A DNA stretch of 64,000 nucleotides from Mycobacterium sp. GA-0227b (lineage in GTDB: Bacteria; Actinomycetota; Actinomycetes; Mycobacteriales; Mycobacteriaceae), in assembly GCF_001499855.1 (NCBI RefSeq), contig NZ_LQIK01000029.1, positions 1-64,000 on the forward strand, read 5' to 3'. Under the pieces are notes generated by a model. It saw nothing but the letters and a program-made list of their open reading frames with translations, was not told the origin of the DNA and did no database searches. Every line of letters begins with the position of its first letter. Position 1 is the first letter of the stretch. Position numbers and translations under genes: made by a program. Of this stretch, positions 8,958-17,760 are shown piece after piece.

Positions 8958-9519
8958 CCGGACGTAACGATGACCCGACGCGTCTACCTGGACGGCTGCT
9001 TCCCACACCGACGAGCTCATGACGACCTTCGCGAAGATCCGGCAGGCGGGCGCACACTTGCAGCCGCGTGGGCGATCAGCGCGACCGAACGCAGGTCATC
9101 GCCGGTGGCGGCTGGGACGTCACATCCCTGCGAATCGAAGCGACTATCATCGTCGACCAGTCACCCGGCCCGGTTCCGCCAATCGCTTCCATCGAATCCA
9201 TCACTGCTGCAGTTTATTTCACAACTGTGCGGCCAAAACCCTTGGCGCTATCTGCATTCTCGCGATGCCCAGCGGACGCGACAGCAGGTCAATCGCATGC
9301 CCGGAGCTGCGGTGATCAATCACGTTGCCTCGCACTTCCCGCGCCATCATTGTCATTCGGCGGGGCCGGGCCTAGCGGAATGCATGCCTATCACCGCCGC
9401 TGGGGATTTGAGACCTTCACCTACCGCCGCTGGAGGTTGTCGGAGTCGCCATGGCCCGATCCGGGAGTCATCTATTCGCCTTACGCTGGTCGAACAACAA
9501 GGATGTTGCGGAGGTTTTT
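8958..9519. other. Intergenic, possible gene remnants
   Basis: About 560 bp between the SDR and the ferredoxin. Frames on the plus strand are open over long stretches but change repeatedly and show no domain I recognise. I see none of the ten operator palindromes here, so the ferredoxin may be read from the upstream operon or from an unseen promoter. Confidence 0.4.
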
Positions 9520-9723
9520 ATGATCCGTCTGCGGGTGGACCCCACTGTGTGTCAAGGCATCGGACTGTGCGAAATACTCGCTCCAAGCCTCTATGAGGTG
9601 GGTGACGACGGTCAAGCACACTTGCTGAAGGACGCGGCGTTGGCCAGCGAGTTGCCCGACGCTGGCGAAGCCATTTCCCAGTGCCCGACCGGCGCCCTAT
9701 CCCTGGAGCGGGACGACAACTGA
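9520..9723 (+). CDS. Small ferredoxin, 3Fe-4S type
   Basis: A 67-aa ferredoxin with the spacing seen in actinobacterial P450 redox partners: VCQGIGLCEILAP near the N-terminus and ISQCPTGAL near the C-terminus. The Cys-x5-Cys gap with no third Cys between points to a 3Fe-4S cluster. The ATG has a strong GGAGG ribosome site 6-7 bp upstream; a longer in-frame start lacks one. Encoded just after the P450-SDR operon, it probably delivers electrons to the P450 at 6900 or to the Rieske oxygenase further on. Confidence 0.82.
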   Translation: MIRLRVDPTVCQGIGLCEILAPSLYEVGDDGQAHLLKDAALASELPDAGEAISQCPTGALSLERDDN

Positions 9724-9801
9724 CGGAATGGACACCTCGGTGGTACGGGCGCCCAAGGCCGGCGTCGGTTCGGTACCGAATCACTGGGAAGGCAACGAAT
9801 C

Positions 9802-10845
9802 TTAGTTTACCACGACGTTCTCGTAGCGGTCTCGCAGAATGGTTTCGGCTTGCTCCACCGTCCGCACGATGACCTCGCGTGCGGACGGTGAATCGGTGAG
9901 AGTACCGCCCACCTGGCCGATCGACACGATGCCAGACTCGAGGTCGCCGCCGAGCAAGCCTCGTTGTGATGCGCCGAGCACCTGTGCTCGTTTGAGCAGC
10001 AAACTGAACGACGGCCCGCCGGCCAGACTAGCGGCGGCCATCTTGGCCATATCGCGTGGTTTCAGGCCACGTTCCCGATGAACCGCCAGGGCAGCCCGCA
10101 CTCCGGCCAAGACGCCGCGTGCAGTGAAACGACGCGCGCCTTCAGCGCGTATGACACGCGCCCCCCAGCCGTCTATTTGATCGCTATAAAGCGTATCCGA
10201 GTGTCCCATCGAGCGAACCGCTTCTTTCGTCCTGGGGTGCAGTGGACTTTCTCTGGTCACCGCAAAACGGCTTCCCATAGAAACGCCCTCCGCACCGAGT
10301 ACCAGAGCTGCGGCAAGGCCCGCGCCGTCACCGAATCCGCCTGCACCTACCACAGGGATGGATACACTTGCTGCCACGGCGGGCAACAGCACCAGCGAGG
10401 ACACATCGCCGGCATGCCCACCCCCTTCGTGCCCGGTCACAATCAAACCGTCGGCGCCCTTGCGTTCGGCGCTGAGCACATGTTTCACCGACGTGACCGT
10501 CGCCAGCACCACCGCCCCAGCATCGCGAATCTGTTGGGCGACTTCGGCGGAAAAGCCCATTGACACATTCACTGCCGAGATCTGGTGCTTGAGCAGGACC
10601 GCCAGATTCGCCGGCGCAGTGGCGAATTGCAACGTCACGTTCGCTCCGAATGGCCGATCGGTGCGCCTCCGGATCGCTAGCACCGAGCGCTCGACTTCTG
10701 CTGGCGTGAGGGGAGCGGTCGCCAGCAGACCGAAACCTCCAGCGTCCGAGACAGCGGCAACCAACCCCGGGTCAGCCACAAAACCCATCGCCGCAGAAAG
10801 GATGGGGTGCTCTATTCCGAGCAGGTCGGTCAAGCCCGTCCTCAT
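9802..10845 (-). CDS. Nitronate monooxygenase-family flavoprotein
   Basis: A 347-aa FMN-dependent TIM-barrel enzyme of the nitronate monooxygenase / 2-nitropropane dioxygenase family. Characteristic stretches are PILSAAMGFVADPGLVAAVSDAGGFG at the start, GADGLIVTGHEGGGHAG near 140, IPVVGAGGFGDGAGLAAAL near 175 and GAEGVSMGSRFAVT. The ATG was preferred over a GTG five codons upstream because AGGAG lies 7 bp before it. It diverges from the 11018 gene with an operator palindrome between them, so it likely belongs to the same regulon. Many family members in lipid clusters have unknown substrates; enoyl-type reduction is also possible. Confidence 0.85.
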   Translation of the reverse strand: MRTGLTDLLGIEHPILSAAMGFVADPGLVAAVSDAGGFGLLATAPLTPAEVERSVLAIRRRTDRPFGANVTLQFATAPANLAVLLKHQISAVNVSMGFSAEVAQQIRDAGAVVLATVTSVKHVLSAERKGADGLIVTGHEGGGHAGDVSSLVLLPAVAASVSIPVVGAGGFGDGAGLAAALVLGAEGVSMGSRFAVTRESPLHPRTKEAVRSMGHSDTLYSDQIDGWGARVIRAEGARRFTARGVLAGVRAALAVHRERGLKPRDMAKMAAASLAGGPSFSLLLKRAQVLGASQRGLLGGDLESGIVSIGQVGGTLTDSPSAREVIVRTVEQAETILRDRYENVVVN

Positions 10846-10906
10846 GGGATCGCTCCTCACGCGTCCGAGGTGCCGGTCGATGAATCGAAGAGCCTCCGCG
10901 CACTTA

Positions 10907-10918
10907 TCGAACGTACGC
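10907..10918. promoter_or_regulatory. Operator-like palindrome TCGAACGTACGC
   Basis: A variant of the recurring palindrome, followed by TTGA. It lies in the divergent promoter region between the nitronate monooxygenase gene (62 bp away) and the PNPOx-like gene (about 100 bp away). Confidence 0.45.
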
Positions 10919-11017
10919 TTGATAGTATGGTGTCGCAGCGCCGCTGTCTACGACCCGGGCGGCCACCGGCATAGCCCGCGAGGCAACTGCCGACGAATAA
11001 CCGAGAAACGGCCGAGG

Positions 11018-11482
11018 ATGGTTGCGCACATGGGGTTTCGATTGACCGACAATGAGGCGTGGGACATGATCGCCGCCGCACGCAGTGGAGTGCTGACCAC
11101 GCTGCGCCGTGACGGTAGACCCGTACCGCTGCCCGTGTGGCACGTCACCGACCATGAGGCGATATACGTGCAGACCCCGTCGCGGTCTAAGAAGCTGCGC
11201 CGCATCGCGCACGACCCGCGCGGCTCATTTCTGGTGGAGGAGGGGGCGGCTTGGGCGGAATTGCGGGCCGTCGTGCTGCCAGTACAATGCCGCACCCTCA
11301 CCGACGTGGCGCAGAGCGCCGAACGGCTGGCCGCCATCGCCGAGAAGTACGCCGATCACACCATTTCCGCCGAGCTTCTCCCACCTCCGGTCGCTGCCAA
11401 CTACGCCGACATGGTCGTCGTCGAACTCGTCCCCGATGGGCCGCCGTTGAGCTGGAACAACGCGGCACTCCTGGGCAAGTAG
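11018..11482 (+). CDS. PNPOx-like split-barrel F420/flavin protein
   Basis: A 154-aa split beta-barrel protein of the pyridoxamine-phosphate-oxidase-like family, many mycobacterial members of which bind F420. Visible are RSGVLTTLRRDGRPVPLPVWHV, IYVQTPSRSKKLRRIAHDPRGSFLVEEG and a final MVVVELVPDGPPLSW. The start is uncertain between the ATG at 11018 and one four codons later; neither has a well-spaced ribosome site. Upstream lies the operator at 10907. Possible roles are F420-dependent reduction of a pathway intermediate or detoxification; the substrate is unknown. Confidence 0.72.
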   Translation: MVAHMGFRLTDNEAWDMIAAARSGVLTTLRRDGRPVPLPVWHVTDHEAIYVQTPSRSKKLRRIAHDPRGSFLVEEGAAWAELRAVVLPVQCRTLTDVAQSAERLAAIAEKYADHTISAELLPPPVAANYADMVVVELVPDGPPLSWNNAALLGK

Positions 11483-11614
11483 TTAACGCCGGACTGTCCT
11501 GGCGCTACGGACCGCCCTGGGGGCCGACGGGCCGATCCGCTTGCCGGTGGTGAGTCTCCACGCCTTGTCGACTCTTTAGGAAATGGTGTAGCTTCGGCTG
11601 CGGCCCACTACTTA

Positions 11615-11626
11615 ACGAGCGTTCGG
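11615..11626. promoter_or_regulatory. Operator-like palindrome ACGAGCGTTCGG
   Basis: A degenerate copy of the recurring palindrome, 23 bp before the thiolase start, between a TAACG and a GTTAG flank and just ahead of the AAAGGAG ribosome site. Confidence 0.45.
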
Positions 11627-11649
11627 TTAGTAAAGGAGATTTGGTTCCC

Positions 11650-12804
11650 GTGGCAGATGTCGCCATTGTCAGTGCACGCCGCAGCGCGGTCGGACGCCGT
11701 GGTGGATCGTTGGCGAAGGTGCATCCGACCACCTTGCTCGGCGCCGTAACGCTCGCGGCCCTCGACGAAGCTTGCGTCAATCCCGCCTCAGTTGGCCAAG
11801 TCATCGGCGGTTGTATCGATCAGGTCGGGGCCCAAGCGGCCAACGTCACCCGGATGGCGTGGTTGGCGGTCGGCGGCCCCATTCACACGCCGGCGAGCAC
11901 GGTGCACAGTGCGTGCGGATCGTCGCAGCAGGCCTTCAATCTTGCCGCCTCGCTCGTCGCTGCCGGAACTGAAGACGTTGTCGTGGCATGCGGTGTCGAG
12001 CTGATGAGTCTCATCCCTCTCGGGTCCGCGATACTCGATGGAGAGGCTGCCGGACATGGACTTCCACAGTCGGGAGGATATGATGAGCGTTACGGCCAAT
12101 TGGATCAGTTCGCCGCCGTTGAGGCGTTGGCAGACAAGTACGGCGTGAGGCGCGAGCAAGCCGATGAGTACGGTCTGGAATCCCAAAGACGGGCGCTCAT
12201 CGCAATTGAGGAGCGCCGCTTCGGCCACCAGATTGTTCCCATCACGGTCGGTTCGTCGACCACGGCGGTGTTCGACACTGACGAGGTACCCCGGAATACC
12301 GACATCGCCACCTTGTCGGCCCTCAACCCGGTGGTCAACGGTGGCATTCACACCGCGGGCACAAGCTCGAAGATCGCCGATGCGGCAGCAGCGGTTGTCC
12401 TGATGAACGCCGAACGTGCTACCGCGGAAGGGTTGACGCCCCTGGCGCGAGTGCACTCGACGAGCTTCGTGGGATGCGATCCGCAGATCATGCTGGAAGG
12501 CCCGATCCCTGTCACTGCAGACCTACTCAAGAAGGGCGGTATGACGATCGATGACATCGACATCTTCGAGGTAAACGAAGCCTTCGCCGCGGTGGTACTG
12601 GGTTGGCAAAAAGTGACCGGCGCGGACCCGGCGCGCACAAACCCAAATGGCGGTGCGATTGCGCTCGGACATGCGCTCGGTTCCACCGGCTGCGTGCTAA
12701 TCACCAAGGCCGCCCACGAGATGTCGCGAACGGGCAGCGAAACCGCGCTCGTCACGATGTGCTGCGGCGGAGGCCTCGGCACCGGCACACTGTTGACGGC
12801 ATGA
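11650..12804 (+). CDS. Thiolase (acetyl-CoA C-acyltransferase)
   Basis: A complete 384-aa thiolase that would cleave a 3-ketoacyl-CoA with CoA. The nucleophile is Cys89 in HSACGSSQQAF, with His341 in NGGAIALGHALGSTG and Cys372 in TMCCGGGLG; EVNEAFAAV precedes them, as in the family. The GTG start lies 11 bp after GGAG; a TTG three codons earlier is only 2 bp from that site. The TGA overlaps the ATG of the next enoyl-CoA hydratase, so the two are co-translated. An operator palindrome directly precedes the gene. It is paralogous to the frameshifted thiolase at 22141. Confidence 0.9.
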   Translation: MADVAIVSARRSAVGRRGGSLAKVHPTTLLGAVTLAALDEACVNPASVGQVIGGCIDQVGAQAANVTRMAWLAVGGPIHTPASTVHSACGSSQQAFNLAASLVAAGTEDVVVACGVELMSLIPLGSAILDGEAAGHGLPQSGGYDERYGQLDQFAAVEALADKYGVRREQADEYGLESQRRALIAIEERRFGHQIVPITVGSSTTAVFDTDEVPRNTDIATLSALNPVVNGGIHTAGTSSKIADAAAAVVLMNAERATAEGLTPLARVHSTSFVGCDPQIMLEGPIPVTADLLKKGGMTIDDIDIFEVNEAFAAVVLGWQKVTGADPARTNPNGGAIALGHALGSTGCVLITKAAHEMSRTGSETALVTMCCGGGLGTGTLLTA

Positions 12805-13673
12805 CTGCATCGACTGAGCGTTCGCACGGCGATGTGATCGTCGAGCGCACCGACGACCACCTCCTTCTGGTACGGCTCAACCGGCCCAGGCTGCGCAACG
12901 CGATTGGTGGCACGATCCCGATAGCGATTCACCGGGCACTCGACGACGCCCAGCATGACGACGACATCCATGCTGTGGTGCTGGGCGCAACGGGTGATCA
13001 CTTCTGCGCCGGCGCCGACCTCACCGGCGTGGATGCCCACGGGTCCCACGACATCAATGAACTCGTGCATGCCGGCGTGCTTGGGGGCGATCATGGGCTT
13101 GGGGACTCCTCACCGAACGAGCGGCGTCTGGACCCGCTTGGACCAAGTCGGCTTGCTGTGCGGTTCCTGACCCTCGACAAGCCAATCGTCGCCGCGCTTC
13201 ACGGCGCCGTCGTCGGTGGCGGGCTTTCCCTTGCGCTACTAGCCGATGTGCGCGTCGCAGCAGAGGACTCCCGGTTCAGCGCGGGGTACATCGATGCGGG
13301 TTTAGGGCCAGAGCTTGGCCTTAGCTGGCTGCTTCCACGCATCGCCGGACATGGCGCCGCAGTGGACCTTCTTATCGGGGGATCCACCATTGGCGCCGCC
13401 GAGGCACACCGTCTTCGGATCGCCGACCGACTAGTGGGGCCGGGCCAAGCCTGGGACGCAGCCGTTGAACTCGCGCGCAAATATGCGGCACAGCCCAGCT
13501 TGGCCGCTCAGCTCACAAAGCGGGCTCTACGATCCGCCTGGACAACTTCGGTCGAAACGCACATGGTCAACGAATGGACCAGCCAGAGGTTCCTGTTCAC
13601 AACGGATGAGTTTCTCGGCCGCCTCACCGCATTCCAAGAACGCCATCGAGCTGGGCGTCAGCAGAGCGGCTAG
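12801..13673 (+). CDS. Enoyl-CoA hydratase/isomerase family protein
   Basis: A 290-aa crotonase-fold protein. LLLVRLNRPRLRNAIGG opens the fold, DHFCAGADLTGVD forms the first oxyanion-hole segment and LHGAVVGGGLSLALLADVRVA the second. In the third region, FSAGYIDAGLGPELGLSWLLPR has Glu at the position used for catalysis in hydratases. A longer loop (about residues 75-110) than usual follows the first motif. It overlaps the thiolase by ATGA, indicating one transcript. Hydratase or isomerase in beta-oxidation of the pathway acyl-CoA is inferred. Confidence 0.85.
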   Translation: MTASTERSHGDVIVERTDDHLLLVRLNRPRLRNAIGGTIPIAIHRALDDAQHDDDIHAVVLGATGDHFCAGADLTGVDAHGSHDINELVHAGVLGGDHGLGDSSPNERRLDPLGPSRLAVRFLTLDKPIVAALHGAVVGGGLSLALLADVRVAAEDSRFSAGYIDAGLGPELGLSWLLPRIAGHGAAVDLLIGGSTIGAAEAHRLRIADRLVGPGQAWDAAVELARKYAAQPSLAAQLTKRALRSAWTTSVETHMVNEWTSQRFLFTTDEFLGRLTAFQERHRAGRQQSG

Positions 13674-13730
13674 CGCTGCCAGGCCGGCGTCGTCCACCGT
13701 GACAACGAAGTGGCCTACCGAAACGAATGG

Positions 13731-13742
13731 TCGTACGTTCGA
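13731..13742. promoter_or_regulatory. Operator-like palindrome TCGTACGTTCGA
   Basis: A variant with one central change (also seen at 30245), 160 bp upstream of the TetR gene. It may serve autoregulation. Confidence 0.5.
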
Positions 13743-13901
13743 TAGACTGGCTGCCGTGGTCCACCGTCAACGGCTTGCTCGTTACAAGGTTCCGAAAGGC
13801 ATCACCATCGCCGTCCACGTGAGCTCAATCCTGCGGGAAGCCGGACCAGCGCGTCGACGAACAATGACAAATGAAAGACTTTCGAAAGGCACAATGACGT
13901 C

Positions 13902-14660
13902 ATGACACGAGACGGTCAGCCACGATCGAAAGCGGCGGCGTCCAAAGCGCCGACGCGCCCACGCCGCGGCACCAATGGCGAGGTCACCGGTCGTCGCAAA
14001 CAGGCAGCGAAGCCAGAACCCATCGGCGGTTCGCGGACAGGCGCGCATGGCGCAAAGGCCAGCCCAGCCGGGCTTGCCACGTTGCGCGAGGTGGCCCGTC
14101 GTGAATTCGCTGCGCGAGGCTACCACGCCGTATCCATTCGTGATATGGCGAAAGAAGCCGGACTTAGCCTATCGGTGATTTATCACTATTACGCCACCAA
14201 GCAAGAGCTGCTCTTCGATGTCCTCAACGAAGGGATAGACAGTTTCCATGGCGTACTGGCCCGGCATGCATGGCCGGATGCCTCCTCAGATCCGGTCGAG
14301 CGGTTCCTCATTCTGGTGGCAAGCATGGTTGAGTATCGAGCGAAGCTACCCATCGATAGCATGTTGTTCATTCGAGAGGTGCGAAACCTAGACCCCGAGT
14401 ACGCCCAGCGAATCGCCGCCCGGCGTTCGGCAAGCCAGAAGTTCTTCGACCAGGTCATCGGCGAGGGTATTGATGCCGGCGTGTTCAAGACCCCGTACCC
14501 CGACGATGCTCGTCGCGCCATCATCGCCATGCTGAACGTGATCCCCGACTGGTACCGGCCGTCGGGGAAGTTAAAAATAGACGCGCTCACCGCCAGGTAC
14601 TCCCGCCTTGCGCTGAGCATCGTGGAATACGACGGCGACCTGGATGCGCTGCCGAAATAG
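13902..14660 (+). CDS. TetR-family transcriptional regulator
   Basis: A 252-aa regulator with a basic, low-complexity N-terminal extension of about 55 residues. The DNA-binding domain follows (FAARGYHAVSIRDMAKEAGLS-LSVIYHYYATKQELL, helix-turn-helix at about 76-97) and then a ligand-binding domain. The ATG is about 11 bp from an AAAGG site. It is the only dedicated regulator recognised within the catabolic island and has one copy of the recurring palindrome upstream, so it is the natural candidate to bind the TCGAACGTTCGA sites and repress the island until a CoA-thioester or lipid inducer appears. That link is inference; the family as such is clear. Confidence 0.88.
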   Translation: MTRDGQPRSKAAASKAPTRPRRGTNGEVTGRRKQAAKPEPIGGSRTGAHGAKASPAGLATLREVARREFAARGYHAVSIRDMAKEAGLSLSVIYHYYATKQELLFDVLNEGIDSFHGVLARHAWPDASSDPVERFLILVASMVEYRAKLPIDSMLFIREVRNLDPEYAQRIAARRSASQKFFDQVIGEGIDAGVFKTPYPDDARRAIIAMLNVIPDWYRPSGKLKIDALTARYSRLALSIVEYDGDLDALPK

Positions 14661-15530
14661 CCGACCTGGATGGATCGCTGTGCTGCTTGTGCGGCCGCGC
14701 GCGATTCGGCGACCGGACCAATGCCGATGGCGCCAATCCTGGTCGACATTGCAGCACGCGCCTGCATCAGGCAGAGAACCTGTGTCGCTCGACCCCGATC
14801 CGGTCCGTCATGAGCAACGTGTTGCAGCACTGCGGCTCGCCTAGCTGCAATCAGATGTGTTGCAATTCGACATCATCCGCGCCCAACACGCTTTCGACAA
14901 GCGCTCTAGCTAGTCAAAACACCGCTGGCCGCGCCCGCGCCGTTCCCTGGCCCTCATAGAGCCAACGTCTAGCTAGGCCACGGCGCTGAGCTTGGACGGC
15001 ACGTGGAGAGGGTCCTGGAGTCCCGTGCAGAAATGTCCACCATGTGCGAGCGCAGCGTACGACTAGACGACGTCAATGATCGGAAGCAAAAATCGGTGCA
15101 TGCCGCTTGCATTTGTCTTCGGAATCTGATTCGATAGTTAATCGAACGTTCGCTCAGTGCGACGACTGCCGAGGCGCCCACGTCGTAGGTGCCGAATTGG
15201 TCAGTGGGCCAGCCACATCGCGCACGGTGCTGTGGTGGCGCCAAGTCGAACTGCGACTGATCGGAGATACCGTGGCGGCAGAGGATCCTGACCGGATGAT
15301 GGAGATGGCAGGTGGACATGCGCAGCTACCCGAGCACGTCTGTCAACCTAATGGAGCTAGGCGGTCGGAATAGGTTGGCGTAACGGCGATGATGCTTACG
15401 GGATCGGTGATCACACACCTGCTGCATCACCAGTCCGTGTCGGGCTTCTTGCGAATAATCCGCTAGGTGAAGGGGTTTGGAATGTCGATGTGGGCTGAAC
15501 TGAGATACGCCCGCGCCGCGGTGGTGCAAC
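14661..15530. other. Intergenic with possible Rieske-gene remnant
   Basis: About 870 bp. The plus strand at about 15220-15330 reads WWRQVELRLIG...AAEDPDRMMEMAGGHAQ, reminiscent of the C-terminal AEDHDRMIAMAGG of the Rieske oxygenase at 19176, so a truncated relative may have stood here. An operator palindrome lies at 15142. No other gene is supported. Confidence 0.35.
15142..15153. promoter_or_regulatory. Operator-like palindrome TCGAACGTTCGC
   Basis: It is followed by TCAG, as at three other sites. It shares the upstream block GGAATCTGATTCGAT with the site in front of the mce operon. It lies about 380 bp ahead of the acyl-CoA dehydrogenase pair. Confidence 0.55.
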
Positions 15531-16760
15531 ATGGTTGACGCTGTAAGCATCGACGGCCCGCCAGGTGTCGACGAAAGAGCACACGACAGTGGCGATTTCG
15601 ACGCCTTGAGTGACGATCAGATGCGTTCGACATTTGCCGAGTGGTTGACGGCAAATAGCAGCCAGCTCAGCGAATTTCGGGAACACCTGGACAGCGTTGC
15701 CGACCAGGTGGCTCGTCTACGGCGATTCCAGAAAGCCCTCTACGACGCCGGCTGGATGCGCAGGGGTTGGCAGCTCGAGTTCGGTGGCCTCGGGGGATCT
15801 GCTTTGCAGCGCGGAATGTTCGCCGAAGTCCTCACCGCCGCAGGGTTTCCGTTGCCCTTCTCCTTCTCGATGATTGAAGTGCTGGCACCGGCGGTGCTTC
15901 ACTTCGCGGACCCTGCGTTGAACCGTCGCTACTTTCCGCGCGTGTTGAGCGGCGAAGACACCTGGTGCCAAGGGTTTTCCGAACCAGAGTCCGGTAGCGA
16001 CCTGGCTTCACTACGCACTGCGGCGATTCCCGCCGGCGACGGGTTTACTATCACGGGGCAGAAGATCTGGACCAGCTTTGCTCAGTTCGCCGATCGCTGT
16101 GTACTCCTTGCACGTACCGGGGACAGAGAGTCGGGTCACCGCGGTATAACGGCGTTCTTTCTGGATATGGATACACCGGGTATCGATGTACGGCCGATTC
16201 GATCCGCGACCGGTGACGAAGACTACTGCGAAATGTTCCTCGACGGTGTTCATGTTCCCGGGGAACGTGTGATCGGTCGCGTCAACGGCGGTTGGCAGGT
16301 TGCAATGTTCGTGCTCGGATGCGAGCGCGGCGTTATGGGCTGGCAACGCGCCACCTGGCTGCTGTACCGGTTCGCCGACCTTCTTCGCGAGGCCGAGGAA
16401 GTCCTGGACGACAACGCCGCCGGACGGGTGTATGCGTCCTTGTACGCAAACCGGTTACGCGCTCGAGAAACTCTCCAACGCCTCGCCAGCGGCGCGATAC
16501 CGGGTTCGGAGAGCTCAATCGACAAATTGCTGATGGCGTCGTCCGAACAGGCGCTATTTGATCTAGCGCTGAGCGCACTTCGGCCGCAGATAGTGCTTGG
16601 CAGCGACGTCAGTGCCCAGCGTTGGCGAGCAGACTGCATGTATGCAAGGGCAGCGACCATCTACGGCGGCACCTCGGAAATTCAGAAGAACGTCGTCGCT
16701 GAGCGGCTGCTGGGTTTGCCGCGCGCAGGCAGGCCAGGCAAGGGGAAGTCAAGTGGATAA
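15531..16760 (+). CDS. Acyl-CoA dehydrogenase, alpha-type subunit
   Basis: A 409-aa dehydrogenase of the branch used on steroid side chains (FadE28/34-like). It carries QGFSEPESGSDLASLRTAA and ITGQKIWTSFAQFADRCVLL for flavin and substrate, and ends with IYGGTSEIQKNVVAERLLGLPR, a motif typical of catalytic subunits. The next gene overlaps its stop by 8 bp and encodes a shorter dehydrogenase-like protein. In actinobacteria such tandem pairs form heteromers that desaturate bulky CoA esters. The ATG has only a weak ribosome site. The operator at 15142 probably controls the three-gene unit with the hydratase at 17757. Confidence 0.88.
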   Translation: MVDAVSIDGPPGVDERAHDSGDFDALSDDQMRSTFAEWLTANSSQLSEFREHLDSVADQVARLRRFQKALYDAGWMRRGWQLEFGGLGGSALQRGMFAEVLTAAGFPLPFSFSMIEVLAPAVLHFADPALNRRYFPRVLSGEDTWCQGFSEPESGSDLASLRTAAIPAGDGFTITGQKIWTSFAQFADRCVLLARTGDRESGHRGITAFFLDMDTPGIDVRPIRSATGDEDYCEMFLDGVHVPGERVIGRVNGGWQVAMFVLGCERGVMGWQRATWLLYRFADLLREAEEVLDDNAAGRVYASLYANRLRARETLQRLASGAIPGSESSIDKLLMASSEQALFDLALSALRPQIVLGSDVSAQRWRADCMYARAATIYGGTSEIQKNVVAERLLGLPRAGRPGKGKSSG

Positions 16761-17760
16761 TTCTGAATGGAGTCTGCTTGACGAAGGGCTCGGCAGGCTC
16801 CTCGACGTCAGCGCTCCCGAGGATGTTGGCACCCGGCTGGACGAGTTCGGCTGGTTCGCGCTGTACGAGGAAGACCGCGGAGCCGCCGTCCGATTGCTGT
16901 TTCGACGGCACGGGATACAACAGCGCAGCATGCCGATACTGGCGCTTGTCATGGCTCTCGCGCTCGGGGAATCGCTGTGGCGGCGACTAGATGGCAGTCG
17001 CGAGACCGCCGTGGTCCTGCCGGCGTTGGGCGAAGCTACGCCCCCGGGTACTAGGCGCGCTGAATCGCCGACGTCGATTGATGTCGATGGCATGATCCAG
17101 CACTCCAACGCACAACAGTTCCTCGTAGCGGTCCAGATCAACGGCTGCTATCAAGTCGGCGAGTGGATACCGCACGCTGATCCGCTCATCTTCGCCGACG
17201 GTCTGGATCCAGACCTTGGATTGCATAAGGTTGTCGGCGGCGGCGAGTTTCATCCGTTGGCCGCCGAAGATGCCGCTGAATCGGGACGCTGGGAGGAAGC
17301 CGTCGCGCTTGCCCGGGTTGGGCTTGCGAGTGAGTTGACGGCGATTGGTGAGCGTGTGTTGGACCGGGCCGTCGAGTACGCACGCACACGGCAGCAGTTT
17401 GGCAGCGCGGTCGGCTCCTTTCAATCGATTGCCCACCAATTAGCTGAAGCCAAAGTCGAACTGGAAGCGGCTCGGGCAGCAGTCGACGAGGCGGTCGCTG
17501 ATCAGAGCGTCAGGACCGCTGCGTTAGCCAAGCTGCTGGCTGGCCGAGCGGCGATCCGTTCAACAGCAAGAGCACAGCAAGTTTTTGGCGGTATCGGCTT
17601 CACGTGGGAACATGGTCTGCACTTTGATGTCCGACGGGTCGTCGTCTTGGACTCCCTTCTGGGAACAACAGCGCATCTGGAACGCGAGGTCGGATTCGCC
17701 ATACGCAATGCACCATCGGTATTTGACCTGGGTGGTGCTGTCGGCGCCGAAGCGCGGTGA
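16753..17760 (+). CDS. Acyl-CoA dehydrogenase, beta-type subunit
   Basis: A 335-aa acyl-CoA dehydrogenase-like protein. The middle (flavin beta-barrel) part is short and poorly conserved, while the C-terminal helical domain is clear: YARTRQQFGSAVGSFQSIAHQLAEA and QQVFGGIGFTWEHGLHFDVRR. It lacks the EIQ-type catalytic-base segment of its upstream partner, as expected for the non-catalytic half of a heteromeric FadE. The GTG start overlaps the end of that partner and follows AGGGGAAG. Translation coupling supports a fixed subunit ratio. A truncated relative survives at the left edge of the window. Confidence 0.85.
   Translation: MDNSEWSLLDEGLGRLLDVSAPEDVGTRLDEFGWFALYEEDRGAAVRLLFRRHGIQQRSMPILALVMALALGESLWRRLDGSRETAVVLPALGEATPPGTRRAESPTSIDVDGMIQHSNAQQFLVAVQINGCYQVGEWIPHADPLIFADGLDPDLGLHKVVGGGEFHPLAAEDAAESGRWEEAVALARVGLASELTAIGERVLDRAVEYARTRQQFGSAVGSFQSIAHQLAEAKVELEAARAAVDEAVADQSVRTAALAKLLAGRAAIRSTARAQQVFGGIGFTWEHGLHFDVRRVVVLDSLLGTTAHLEREVGFAIRNAPSVFDLGGAVGAEAR

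Noticed and set aside
12603..12800. N-terminal extension of the hydratase at 12801
   Set aside because: It lies inside the thiolase gene; the ATGA overlap start gives the normal crotonase N-terminus.
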